Of a DNA stretch of 45,596 nt, positions 16,613 through 24,697 are shown one piece after another. Each line of letters begins with the position of its first letter. Position 1 is the stretch's first letter. Source of the stretch: CALCKU01 sp964534845 (GTDB lineage: Bacteria; Pseudomonadota; Alphaproteobacteria; Caulobacterales; Maricaulaceae). Where the stretch lies: the NCBI GenBank assembly GCA_964534845.1, contig CAZHPV010000014.1, positions 1-45,596 on the forward strand, given 5' to 3'. A program made the position numbers and the translations under genes. Under the pieces are notes generated by a model. It did not search any database and was not told where the DNA came from. It worked only from the letters and a program-made list of their open reading frames with translations.

Positions 16613-17035
16613 TTAGATTTCATCTTCTGATATAATGCACATCATACCCGCCCCGTAATGACCTTGCGGGCGCTCCGTAAAACCAAAACGCTTATAAAAG
16701 TCTTCTTTGCCAGCCACAGATAGCAATCCGATAGTGCCCCCTTTGGCATGGCGTCTTGCCCATGTCATTAAAGCTTGCATAATCATCTCTCCACCGCCGC
16801 GGCCGCGAAAGGCCTTATCCACAATGACATCCTGAATGTAAAAATTTAAAACGCCGTCCCCTATAATACGGCCAAACCCAATACAGTTGTCATCCAGATG
16901 GAGACTGGCCCAAAAAAGGGCCTTATCAATTGCCCCGCGCGCTTGTGTCTGTGTGATATCACCCCAGTTTTCGCTAGCGCGCAACCGTATAAAATCGCGC
17001 TCAGTAGGCGGGGTTAGCCTGATATCAAAATTCAT
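16613..17035 (-). CDS. GNAT family N-acetyltransferase
   Basis: A small 140-residue GNAT protein. The acetyl-CoA-binding motif is in VDKAFRGRGGGEMIMQAL, preceded by the beta-bulge strand NFYIQDVIV and followed by KEDFYKRFGFTERP, the usual motif B region. Short GNATs of this kind (Acetyltransf_1/10 type) modify small amines or protein side chains; the substrate is unknown. Its ATG overlaps the hisS stop (17032-17035), so it is translationally coupled to hisS and likely shares its transcript. No signal peptide, so cytoplasmic. Confidence 0.88.
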   Translation of the reverse strand: MNFDIRLTPPTERDFIRLRASENWGDITQTQARGAIDKALFWASLHLDDNCIGFGRIIGDGVLNFYIQDVIVDKAFRGRGGGEMIMQALMTWARRHAKGGTIGLLSVAGKEDFYKRFGFTERPQGHYGAGMMCIISEDEI

Positions 17036-18519
17036 CCCAACATGTCTTTGACGTGCTTAACCCAGTCGGAACGCTTTACCGTGACTTGGGCTGGGCGTGT
17101 GGATTTCCACTCTTCATTACTCTTTATGGCTTTGGCGGCCTTTTCGCCTAAAATAAGGTCTTTCAAGGTCACCTCACCGCGAGCCATTTCATCTTCACCC
17201 ATTAGAACGGCAATTTGCGTGCCGCGTCGATCAGCATATTTCATCTGCTTGGTAACATTGCCTGCACCAATGAAAACCTCGGCGCGCAATCCGGCGGCTC
17301 GGAGTTCGTCTGCCATTTTAAAATAATCCGCCATTAGCCCGCGGTCAAAGGCACAAATAATGATAGGGGGTTTAACCGAATTTTCTACCTGCTGCATACG
17401 CTCTAGGGCCGAAAGAAACCGTGAAACCCCGAAACTAAACCCTGTTGCCGGTACGTCTTGGCCTCTAAAGCGCGAGACCAGATCATCATAGCGCCCCCCG
17501 CCACCAATAGAGCCTATTCTGACGGGGCGGCCTTTTTTATCTTTGATATCCGCTAGCAATTCAGCCTCAAAAACGGGGCCGGTATAATAGCCCAAACCGC
17601 GCACAATAGAGGTATCGAAACTAACCCGACTTGGCCCAAAACCAGTGGCATCAAGCAGGGTATCAATATCGGCCAGCTCCTGACACCCGGTTTGGCCGCG
17701 CTCAGAGAGCCCCACAAGTTTTTGCAAGCGGGCAATCGTTTGCCCCCGGTCCGGGCTGGACGCTGTTGTAAAACCCAAAACAGCCTTAATGCCCTGCGCG
17801 TTTAAATTCGCACCTTGCGTATAATCCCCGCTGTCGTCTTTTCGCCCCTCGCCCAGTAAATCAGTCACGCCGTCCACACCCAAGCGATCAAGCTTGTCTA
17901 TGGCCCGCAGCACTTGAAGACGCTGCACCGCGCCCTCTTGCGTATCCGGCACGCCCGAGCTTTCCAAAATACCGTCCAGTAATTTGCGGTTATTGACCCG
18001 GACAGCATATTGCCCGTCCTTAAGGCCTGCGGCTTGCATGATTTCAGCCGCTATCATAATCATTTCAGCATCAGCTGCCGCACCCGGTGCACCAACACTA
18101 TCAGCATCGCATTGCACAAATTCGCGAAACCGGCCCGGCCCGGGTTTTTCATTACGAAAGACACTCCCGGATTGGTAGCGCCGAAAAGGTTTGGCAATGG
18201 CATCGTAATTCTCGGCCACATAACGTGCCAGAGGCGCGGTGAGATCATAGCGCAATGAGAGCCATTGCTCATCATCATCTTGGAGCGCAAACACGCCGAC
18301 ATTCGGTCTATCCTCATCTGGCAAAAACTTACCCAAAGCATCGGCATATTCAAAAGCAGGCGTTTGCAAGGGTTCAAACCCGCGCGCATCATAAACCGCA
18401 AAAGCTTTGGCGATCAGCGCGTTTTCTGCCCTGATAATATCAGCAGGCTTGTCCTCAAAGCCTCGCGGACGGCGGGCTTTTGGACGAAAAGGTTTGTTTT
18501 TCTTTTTGCTCATCATCAT
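17032..18519 (-). CDS. hisS: Histidyl-tRNA synthetase
   Basis: Class II aminoacyl-tRNA synthetase that charges tRNA-His. The 495-residue protein has motif 2 in QSGSVFRNEKPGPGRFREF (about residues 116-134), the HisA region LGYYTGPVFEAELL, motif 3 near IGSIGGGGRYDDLVSRF, and the C-terminal anticodon-binding domain. The motif-2 loop (NEKPGPGRFREFVQCDAD) is of the divergent alphaproteobacterial type and differs from the ERPQ-GRYRQFHQ form of E. coli. That type is known in Alphaproteobacteria whose tRNA-His lacks the usual extra G-1. Three ATGs in a row (18519, 18516, 18513) make the start ambiguous; the first is used here. The Lys/Arg-rich N-terminus is normal for the lineage. Confidence 0.97.
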   Translation of the reverse strand: MMMSKKKNKPFRPKARRPRGFEDKPADIIRAENALIAKAFAVYDARGFEPLQTPAFEYADALGKFLPDEDRPNVGVFALQDDDEQWLSLRYDLTAPLARYVAENYDAIAKPFRRYQSGSVFRNEKPGPGRFREFVQCDADSVGAPGAAADAEMIMIAAEIMQAAGLKDGQYAVRVNNRKLLDGILESSGVPDTQEGAVQRLQVLRAIDKLDRLGVDGVTDLLGEGRKDDSGDYTQGANLNAQGIKAVLGFTTASSPDRGQTIARLQKLVGLSERGQTGCQELADIDTLLDATGFGPSRVSFDTSIVRGLGYYTGPVFEAELLADIKDKKGRPVRIGSIGGGGRYDDLVSRFRGQDVPATGFSFGVSRFLSALERMQQVENSVKPPIIICAFDRGLMADYFKMADELRAAGLRAEVFIGAGNVTKQMKYADRRGTQIAVLMGEDEMARGEVTLKDLILGEKAAKAIKSNEEWKSTRPAQVTVKRSDWVKHVKDMLG

Positions 18520-18659
18520 TCTCTATCTTCAATGGCGGGGTTTAACGGATTTTGAGATTTTTTAAAGAGCTAAGATTAAGGGGCCAAGCCGGCCTAAAAT
18601 AACAGGCCCGCCCCATTGCACATCTTGCCACGCACAGCGCACACAGCTAAAGCTGGCCC

Positions 18660-20345
18660 ATGACGACCCAGCTTAAAATCGCCTCCGCCCAACTTAACGC
18701 CCATGTCGGAGCACTGGGTAAAAATATGGACAAGGCGCGAGACGCCTATGCACGGGCCAAGGCTGACGGGGCGGATATCCTTGTTTTACCGGAGCAATTT
18801 GTCATTGGCTATCCGGCAGAGGACTTAGTGCTTAAGCCAGCCGCCGTGACCGATTGTAAGCTGCATGCTGAAGAATTTGCGAAATTGACGAAAGATGGCC
18901 CTGCTGTGGTGTTTAACTTGCCATGGCTTGAGGAAGGTAAGCTTTATAACGCGGCGCTCTTTATGCGCGGCGGGAAAATTACCGATGTGCGGCTAAAGCA
19001 TCACCTGCCCAATTACGGCGTCTTTGATGAGTTTCGGATTTTTACGCGTGGCCCCTTGCCAGAACCGATAAAGTTTAAAGGGATAACTATTGGCCTGCCG
19101 ATTTGTGAAGATCTCTGGCAGCCGGGTGTCGCCTCGCATTTGGCCGACCAAGGCGCGGAGATTTTAATTTCGCCTAATGGCTCACCTTGGCGGCGCACGG
19201 CGCTCTCAGAGCGCGTTGAGGCCTTGGGCGAGAAGGTTCATAACGAAGGCTTACCTCTTGTCTATGTTAACCAGATTGGCGGCCAAGACGAACTTGTGTT
19301 TGACGGCTCAAGCTTTTCTATGGCCGCGGATGGCACAATTGTTCAGGCGCTTAAATCTTTCGTCGAGGATTACGATGTTGCGACATGGGAGAAGGGCGAT
19401 AGTGGTTGGGTCTGCACAAAAGCCAAGCTCGAAAAACAGCTGACAGGACACGAAGCCGATTGGCGGGCCATGTGCCTCGGCCTTGGCGATTATGTTAATA
19501 AGAATTTTTTCAAGCAAATCGTATTAGGATTATCTGGCGGCGTGGATAGCGCGGCTGTCGCGGCGATTGCAGCAGATGCTTTGGGACCAGAGCGCGTCTG
19601 GTGCGTGATGATGCCGTCCCGCTATACGGCCGGAGAGAGCCTTGGCGACGCCGAGGATTGCGCCAAGCGCATTGGCTGTCGCTATGATGTTATCGCGATT
19701 AAGCCCGCCTTTGACGCCTTCCAAGAGATGCTCGCCCCGATGTTCAAAGACTTACCCTTTGATACGACCGAGGAGAATATGCAGTCGCGCACCCGCGCGC
19801 TCACCCTTATGGCGATTTCCAATAAGTTCGGCCCCATGGTGGTCACGACAGGGAATAAGTCTGAAATGGCGGTGGGCTATGCCACGCTTTATGGCGATAT
19901 GTGCGGGGGCTATAACCCCGTTAAAGATATCTACAAAACCGAGCTGTTTGAGCTCTGTAAGTGGCGCAATAAAAACAATCCCGAAGACCTGCTGGGCGGG
20001 GATTATCCTATTCCTGATAATATCATCACCAAGCCGCCATCCGCGGAGCTGCGCGAAGACCAAAAAGACAGTGACAGCCTGCCGGAATATGATGTGCTGG
20101 ACGATATTCTCTTTGGCCTGATTGAACAGGAACTCCCCGTTGAAGATATCATTGCGCGCGGCCACACACCCGAAAACGTCAAGCGGATACAGCATTTGCT
20201 CTACATAGCCGAATATAAACGCCGCCAAGCCCCGCCTGGCGTGAAGATAGGCACCAAGAATTTTGGTAAAGACCGCCGCTATCCAATCACCAATGGCTAC
20301 CGGGACGAGATTGAGGACCCGAAAGTGAAATATGAGAATCTTTAA
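18660..20345 (+). CDS. nadE: Glutamine-dependent NAD+ synthetase
   Basis: Makes NAD+ from nicotinate adenine dinucleotide, using glutamine as amide donor. Two domains are present. The N-terminal nitrilase-type glutaminase has its triad at E45 (VLPEQF), K113 (VRLKHHLPNYG) and C149 (LPICEDLW). The C-terminal ATP-pyrophosphatase domain has the PP-loop LSGGVDSAAVAAI at about residue 292 and KSEMAVGYATLYGDMCGGYNP further on. Length 561 matches the bacterial two-domain form. The start at 18660 directly precedes the conserved KIASAQLNAHVGAL. It lies divergent from hisS across 140 bases and is followed after 14 bases by a lipoprotein gene, probably co-transcribed. Confidence 0.97.
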   Translation: MTTQLKIASAQLNAHVGALGKNMDKARDAYARAKADGADILVLPEQFVIGYPAEDLVLKPAAVTDCKLHAEEFAKLTKDGPAVVFNLPWLEEGKLYNAALFMRGGKITDVRLKHHLPNYGVFDEFRIFTRGPLPEPIKFKGITIGLPICEDLWQPGVASHLADQGAEILISPNGSPWRRTALSERVEALGEKVHNEGLPLVYVNQIGGQDELVFDGSSFSMAADGTIVQALKSFVEDYDVATWEKGDSGWVCTKAKLEKQLTGHEADWRAMCLGLGDYVNKNFFKQIVLGLSGGVDSAAVAAIAADALGPERVWCVMMPSRYTAGESLGDAEDCAKRIGCRYDVIAIKPAFDAFQEMLAPMFKDLPFDTTEENMQSRTRALTLMAISNKFGPMVVTTGNKSEMAVGYATLYGDMCGGYNPVKDIYKTELFELCKWRNKNNPEDLLGGDYPIPDNIITKPPSAELREDQKDSDSLPEYDVLDDILFGLIEQELPVEDIIARGHTPENVKRIQHLLYIAEYKRRQAPPGVKIGTKNFGKDRRYPITNGYRDEIEDPKVKYENL

Positions 20346-20359
20346 AAAGGACACAGGCT

Positions 20360-21340
20360 ATCCCCCTTAACGCATTTAACAAAATCGCCTCGGTAATAAG
20401 TACGGGCCTTGCCATCCTGCTACTTGGGAGCGGGTGCAGTAATATCTTTGATTTTAACTCACACAACCCGCCACATTTTTGCACTGAACTTCCACGGCCC
20501 GGCTGGGCGGCTTATGAAAAACATCCTGCAAGCGGGCGCTGGTTCGAAGTCTATGAATTGGACACCGGGCTTTTCGCTATTGCTGAACCCTATCAATGGC
20601 AGGAAGTCATAAATTACCTGATTATCGGTAAAGACCGCGCCCTTTTATTTGATAGTGGTAACGGGATAGGCAATATTAAAGCCGTCATTGACCAACTCAC
20701 CTCCCTGCCTGTTACAGTACTCGCCAGTCACAGCCATATTGATCATGTCGGCGGACATTGGCAGTTTGACACTGTTCTCGCGCCGGACACGCCTTTTACC
20801 CGAGCACGCGAGCGTGGCATGGATAATGCCTCTGTGCGCGAGGAAGTTAGCCCCGCCGCCTTATGCGTTGACCTGCCCAGAGGCACAAAAGAGACAACCC
20901 ATCATATAAAACCCTTCAACCCGACAGAGCGCGTTAAGGACGGAACAAAAATCCAACTGGGCGGCGTAACTTTAGAGGTCTTGATGATAGCGGGTCATAC
21001 ACCTGATAGTCTGGCTTTAATTGACCGTGCAAACGGACGTTTATTTTCGGGGGATAGCTATTACAAAGGTCCTATCTGGCTTTACGCTCCCGAGACTGAG
21101 CTTAAGGCTTATCTGGCCTCACTAGAACGGCTTGTTAGACTCGTTCCGGAATTAAAGTCCGTACACGGCGCACATAATGAACCCTTTAGCGACCCTGAGG
21201 AACTTGTAAAAGTTCAGAGCGCCTTTAAAGATGTCATCACAGGCAAGGCTAACCCCCAAGACGTAAGTGCCACACAAGCGCGCTATGTGTTTGAGACATT
21301 TGAGCTTTTATTGGAAGCAGGTCACGAAGTCTGGCCGTAA
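20360..21340 (+). CDS. Metallo-beta-lactamase fold lipoprotein with apparent ATC start
   Basis: A 326-residue MBL-fold hydrolase. Metal ligands are in ASHSHIDHVGGH (H124, H126, D128, H129), MIAGHTPDSLALI, GRLFSGDSYY and the late SVHGAHNEPF. With the conventional start (TTG at 20558) the protein would be 260 residues. The frame stays open upstream, and from the ATC at 20360 it encodes a textbook lipoprotein signal: MPLNAFNKIASVI, a hydrophobic stretch and the lipobox LGSGC (C26). An AAGGA site lies 9 bases before the ATC; no ATG, GTG or TTG occurs in frame ahead of the signal. So either ATC is used, as ATT and ATC are in a few genes, or the base is a variant or error. Substrate unknown. It starts 14 bases after nadE, so an operon is likely. 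Confidence 0.8.
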   Translation: MPLNAFNKIASVISTGLAILLLGSGCSNIFDFNSHNPPHFCTELPRPGWAAYEKHPASGRWFEVYELDTGLFAIAEPYQWQEVINYLIIGKDRALLFDSGNGIGNIKAVIDQLTSLPVTVLASHSHIDHVGGHWQFDTVLAPDTPFTRARERGMDNASVREEVSPAALCVDLPRGTKETTHHIKPFNPTERVKDGTKIQLGGVTLEVLMIAGHTPDSLALIDRANGRLFSGDSYYKGPIWLYAPETELKAYLASLERLVRLVPELKSVHGAHNEPFSDPEELVKVQSAFKDVITGKANPQDVSATQARYVFETFELLLEAGHEVWP

Positions 21341-21430
21341 TATGATCCTAATGCCTCGCCTAAATCCATACTTGGTTTATTGTTCCAATTGCCATATGAC
21401 CCTCCCATAGATTAATCCGCAGGTAGACCT

Positions 21431-22786
21431 ATGTCCGTTATCGTTCGTTTCGCCCCCTCACCAACAGGCAAGCTCCATGTCGGCAATGTCCGTACGGCCC
21501 TCATGAATTGGCTCTTTGTTAAAAATGAAGGCGGGACATTTATCCTACGGATTGATGATACAGATCTGGAGCGCTCAACCAATGCCTATGAAGAGGGCAT
21601 AAAGACCGATCTTAACTGGTTAGGCCTTAGCTGGGATGATACATTCAACCAAAGTCACCGCTTTAAACAATACGAATCTGCGAGCACTTTTTTAAAGGAA
21701 AAAGGCCTGCTTTATGCCTGTTATGAAACGGCAGAGGATCTTGATCGGCAGCGTAAACTGCAACGCCTCCAAAGCAAGCCGCCCGTCTATAACCGCGCCG
21801 CCCTCGCCTTAACCGACACCCAGAAGGCTGAATATGAGAAAGAAGGCCGCAAACCACATTGGCGCTTTAAGCTCTCCGGCAATGTCGTGACGTGGCAAGA
21901 CATGGTGCGCGGGGAACAGTCGGTCGATACAAGCTCTTTATCTGACCCCGTTCTTATACGCGGGGACGGTTCCTTCCTTTATACATTGCCCAGCGTTGTG
22001 GATGATATAGAGGCTAAGATCACCCATGTTATTCGCGGCGAAGATCATGTGACAAATTCAGGCGCGCAAATAGAAATCTTTCAGGCCTTAATGGATCATT
22101 TAGGCGGCGGCTCTGTGCCGCGTTTTGCTCACACACCTTTGCTGGTTGGCAAAGACGGGAAAGGCCTGTCAAAACGTCTGGGCTCTTTGTCCATGGACCA
22201 GTTGCGCGATCAGAGTATTGAACCTCTGGCGATTTGTTCACTTCTCGGCAAGATCGGCACATCGGATGCGATTGAGGCGCGGCCCTCTCTTGATGTTCTG
22301 GCCAGCGAGTTTTCATTTTCGAAAATCGGACGCGCCCCTGCCCGTTTTGATGAAGACGAGCTATTACTGATTAATTCCCGCCTTTTAAATGAGACGGGCT
22401 ATGCTGAGGTGAAAGACATACTTGAAAAAATGGGAGTTCAAAAAGCCGAACCCCTTTGGAACCTCATGCGCTCCAACATTCAAAAAGTGTCAGACATGGC
22501 CGGATGGTCAACAGTTGTAAACTCGCCCATGCCGGGTCAAATTGCACCAGAAGACGCCGAGTTTTGCCGCATGGCAGCAAAAGCTTTGCCCGAGACTATC
22601 ACGCCCGAGACCTGGTCAGATTTAACCACTCACTTAAAAGAGAGCACGGGCCGTAAAGGCAAATCGCTCTTTATGCCCTTGCGCATGGCGTTAACCGGGC
22701 GTCCTCACGGGCCAGATATGGGCGCAATGCTAGACCTATTGGGCGCTAAGAAGGCTAAAGCCAGACTGAATGGTGAAACCGGTTAA
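21431..22786 (+). CDS. gltX: Glutamyl-tRNA synthetase
   Basis: Class I aminoacyl-tRNA synthetase. The HIGH motif is in FAPSPTGKLHVGNVRTA (HVGN at residues 16-19) and the KMSKS motif is KGLSKRLGSLS at about residue 244. The Glu-binding region GTFILRIDDTDLERS and the VTHVIRGEDH-like segment ITHVIRGEDHVTNSG are also present. At 451 residues it is at the short end for bacterial GluRS, with a reduced C-terminal anticodon-binding part. Alphaproteobacteria often have two GluRS copies, one of which charges tRNA-Gln for transamidation. Which type this is cannot be decided without the second copy. It stands alone between the MBL lipoprotein and a structured gap. Confidence 0.96.
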   Translation: MSVIVRFAPSPTGKLHVGNVRTALMNWLFVKNEGGTFILRIDDTDLERSTNAYEEGIKTDLNWLGLSWDDTFNQSHRFKQYESASTFLKEKGLLYACYETAEDLDRQRKLQRLQSKPPVYNRAALALTDTQKAEYEKEGRKPHWRFKLSGNVVTWQDMVRGEQSVDTSSLSDPVLIRGDGSFLYTLPSVVDDIEAKITHVIRGEDHVTNSGAQIEIFQALMDHLGGGSVPRFAHTPLLVGKDGKGLSKRLGSLSMDQLRDQSIEPLAICSLLGKIGTSDAIEARPSLDVLASEFSFSKIGRAPARFDEDELLLINSRLLNETGYAEVKDILEKMGVQKAEPLWNLMRSNIQKVSDMAGWSTVVNSPMPGQIAPEDAEFCRMAAKALPETITPETWSDLTTHLKESTGRKGKSLFMPLRMALTGRPHGPDMGAMLDLLGAKKAKARLNGETG

Positions 22787-22873
22787 ATAGTGCTGCTCAC
22801 ATCACAGGGCACGAGAGATAAAACGGGCACGCGTAAAGATTAGTTTGAAAGCGTAGTTTGCCGGTAAAAAGTT

Positions 22874-23070
22874 GGTGGCTGGTCACTACGCTCGCCGGGA
22901 TGAGTCCGAGAATAGTGACCAGTCCACCTTTTGGGTGACAGCTCAGGCGTGGGATCCGCTGTCGAAGCGTTGTGTTTGTTGGGATGAAAACAACGCCGAA
23001 TCACCACTACCCTATAAGTTGTATTATGTCACTCAAAAAACAGTTTATGCATACTTATAGTTGTTTTTTG
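22874..23070 (+). ncRNA. Structured region with four tandem inverted repeats
   Basis: The 375-base gap after gltX has no convincing gene but four inverted repeats in a row. (1) GGTGG+CTGGTCACTA (22874-22888) pairs with TAGTGACCAG+CCACC (22913-22928), 15 bp with one bulged T. (2) GACAGC (22937-22942) with GCTGTC (22958-22963). (3) GCGTTGT (22967-22973) with ACAACGC (22990-22996). (4) CTATAAGT (23012-23019) with ACTTATAG (23053-23060), overlapping CAAAAAACA/TGTTTTTTG (23034-23070), which ends in a T run. It could be a noncoding RNA, a leader of unknown kind or a decayed palindromic repeat; GGGATGA- and GGGTGAC-like pieces recall alphaproteobacterial intergenic repeats. Strand is uncertain; plus is chosen because of the final T run and gltX upstream. 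Confidence 0.45.
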
Positions 23071-23161
23071 GTTAAGAAAGCGTAAATTTTATCCAAAAAA
23101 TGACGTTAGGGCCTTTAAATTCAAGGCAGCGCAATATCATCCATTTAAACAGAGATATTGC

Positions 23162-23362
23162 CTAATTTTTAGGACGCCAGCTTATAATCTTTCGGATTAC
23201 GATCCGCCAAATTGGGTCAAAAATCAGAATAATCCCAATTATCATAGCCCCAAAAATCCAGTGGGCATCCTTTATATAAAGCCAAACAAAAACGCCTATA
23301 AGGAGCGGGTAAAAGGCAAAGGCGTAAAATAGTCGCCAAAAAGCGATCAATACTGCCTTCAC
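23162..23362 (-). CDS. Small two-helix membrane protein
   Basis: A 66-residue protein starting at GTG 23362, which overlaps the TGA of the preceding phosphatase gene (GTGA), so coupling is likely. It has two hydrophobic segments, FYAFAFYPLLIGVFVWLYI and WIFGAMIIGIILIFDPIW, and a basic C-terminus (RIVIRKIISWRPKN). No known domain is recognised. The start overlap and membrane topology support a real gene, but conservation cannot be tested here. It ends next to the structured gap after gltX. Confidence 0.65.
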   Translation of the reverse strand: MKAVLIAFWRLFYAFAFYPLLIGVFVWLYIKDAHWIFGAMIIGIILIFDPIWRIVIRKIISWRPKN

Positions 23363-23922
23363 GCACCCTCGCCGGAAGGTGGAGGTACAGTGTCGGTCTT
23401 TTGGTCCTCTTCATCGGTGATCGGTTCAAAGTCTTTAGGCTTGATAAAATCCTTTAACCGCCAATTTTGCGGATCATACCAAGGCGTATTTGGCGCACCT
23501 CCAGCCCTACGACCCAATACACAACACGCCGCCGTTGGAAAGCTTGTCATTTTTCCCGTGTAAATCTCAAAAAGACTGGCCCATCCCGGATTATGGCCTA
23601 AAAGCATAAGTGCGCCCGCAGGCGCTTCCTGTTTCGAACATACTTCGAAAACATCATCCGCACTTGCATGGTAAAACTCCGGAAAATACCGAATTATTTG
23701 CGGCCCCGGAATACCTCGGATAAGCCATTTTGCGGTTTGGGTCGTACGGACGGAATCAGAGGCCCAAATCTGGTCTGGCGCTGAACCGCGCGCAACTAAA
23801 ACCTGCGCTATCAATTTAGCCGCTCTCTCGCCCCGAGCGTTTAACGGACGCTCATGGTCTACCAAGCTCGGGTCTTTCCAAGAGGATTTCGCATGCCGCA
23901 TTAAAACAAGTGTGTGTAACAT
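23359..23922 (-). CDS. SixA-like histidine phosphatase
   Basis: A 187-residue member of the histidine phosphatase superfamily, branch 1, close to SixA. The catalytic RHG motif is LMRHAKSSW (R9, H10), the second Arg is R59 in SDSVRTTQTA, and the second His is H110 in LLGHNPGW. SixA-type enzymes dephosphorylate phosphohistidine, for example in phosphorelay or nitrogen-PTS proteins; many bacterial homologues are uncharacterised. The C-terminal ~25 residues are acidic and Pro-rich (FEPITDEEDQKTDTVPPPSG), beyond the usual family end. No signal peptide. It overlaps the small membrane protein gene downstream by four bases. Confidence 0.9.
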   Translation of the reverse strand: MLHTLVLMRHAKSSWKDPSLVDHERPLNARGERAAKLIAQVLVARGSAPDQIWASDSVRTTQTAKWLIRGIPGPQIIRYFPEFYHASADDVFEVCSKQEAPAGALMLLGHNPGWASLFEIYTGKMTSFPTAACCVLGRRAGGAPNTPWYDPQNWRLKDFIKPKDFEPITDEEDQKTDTVPPPSGEGA

Positions 23923-23976
23923 AAGCCTAACTAAGGCCTTAAGCGCACAGGCATCACGGAAAGTACGAAAGCAAAC

Positions 23977-24468
23977 CTACTCACATAAATGCCCCTTAAC
24001 CAAAGCTCCCGCCTTACCCATATCAAGACGCCCTGCATAGCTGGACTTTAAGCGCCCCATAATTTTGCCCATATCCTTTAGTCCGGTGGCACCCATATCT
24101 TCAATCAATTGGGAGATAACGGTTTTCATTTCGTCTTCCGTCAGTGGTTTGGGCATAAATTCACGCACAATTTCAATTTCGGCGCGCTCCTTATCAGCCA
24201 GTTCAGGCCGACCATTATCCTCATAGGTTTTCGCGCTTTCCTCACGTTGTTTGACCATTTTCGCCAAAAGCGACAAAATCTCACTATCATCAATACCCGT
24301 ACCCCGGTCTTCGGAACGGGCCGCAATATCCCGGTCTTTAATCGCCGCACTTACCAATCGTAGTGTGGAAACCCGCAGCGGTTTTTTGGACTTCATCGCG
24401 GATTTTGTTGCACCGGATATCGACTCTCTGAGAGATATGTTTTCGGAGGTGGCAGATTGAGGGGACAT
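23977..24468 (-). CDS. GatB/YqeY domain-containing protein
   Basis: A 163-residue YqeY-type protein. The segments AMKSKKPLRVSTLRLVSAAIKDRDI, ILSLLAKMVKQREESAKTY, ERAEIEIVREFMPKPLTEDE and DMGKIMGRLKSSYAGRLDMGKA are those of the family, which resembles the tRNA-interacting tail domain of GatB. Its function is not settled; a role in tRNA-dependent amidation or RNA metabolism has been suggested. The N-terminal ~12 residues before SLRESISGATKSA are extra. It stands divergent from carA, an arrangement familiar from Alphaproteobacteria where yqeY lies with carA and dnaG/rpoD. Confidence 0.92.
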   Translation of the reverse strand: MSPQSATSENISLRESISGATKSAMKSKKPLRVSTLRLVSAAIKDRDIAARSEDRGTGIDDSEILSLLAKMVKQREESAKTYEDNGRPELADKERAEIEIVREFMPKPLTEDEMKTVISQLIEDMGATGLKDMGKIMGRLKSSYAGRLDMGKAGALVKGHLCE

Positions 24469-24571
24469 AAATAACCTTTAGAATGATATAAATCAGTCTC
24501 TTATTAAAATTACAGGGTCGCCAAATTCTACGGCAAGCCAATTATCGTAACGCCCACATAGCATTAAAACA

Positions 24572-24609
24572 GCAAATTATAGGCAAATTCTGCTCAGGCC
24601 AAGCAAATT
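24572..24609. promoter_or_regulatory. Three GCAAATT repeats upstream of carA
   Basis: GCAAATT occurs at 24572-24578, 24583-24589 and 24603-24609, spaced 11 and 20 bases start to start, that is on roughly the same DNA face. The cluster lies about 90-125 bases before the carA ATG in the divergent yqeY-carA gap. It may bind a regulator of pyrimidine/arginine synthesis; no known consensus is matched. Confidence 0.35.
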
Positions 24610-24697
24610 ATCAGAATTTCTCTCTTGAAACTTACAGCCGCTTAAGCCAAACACTGCAGGATTTTGTCATGAGACTCGCATAAGGCCAGAAATAATT

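Noticed and set aside
22895..22915. Hammerhead-ribozyme-like string GATGAGTCCGAGAA
   Set aside because: The core CUGAUGA and GAAA boxes are not both present and the surrounding stems do not give the three-way junction.
22872..23060. 62-codon plus-strand ORF after gltX
   Set aside because: It lies wholly over the inverted repeats, has no ribosome site and no recognisable family, so I treat the stretch as structured noncoding DNA.
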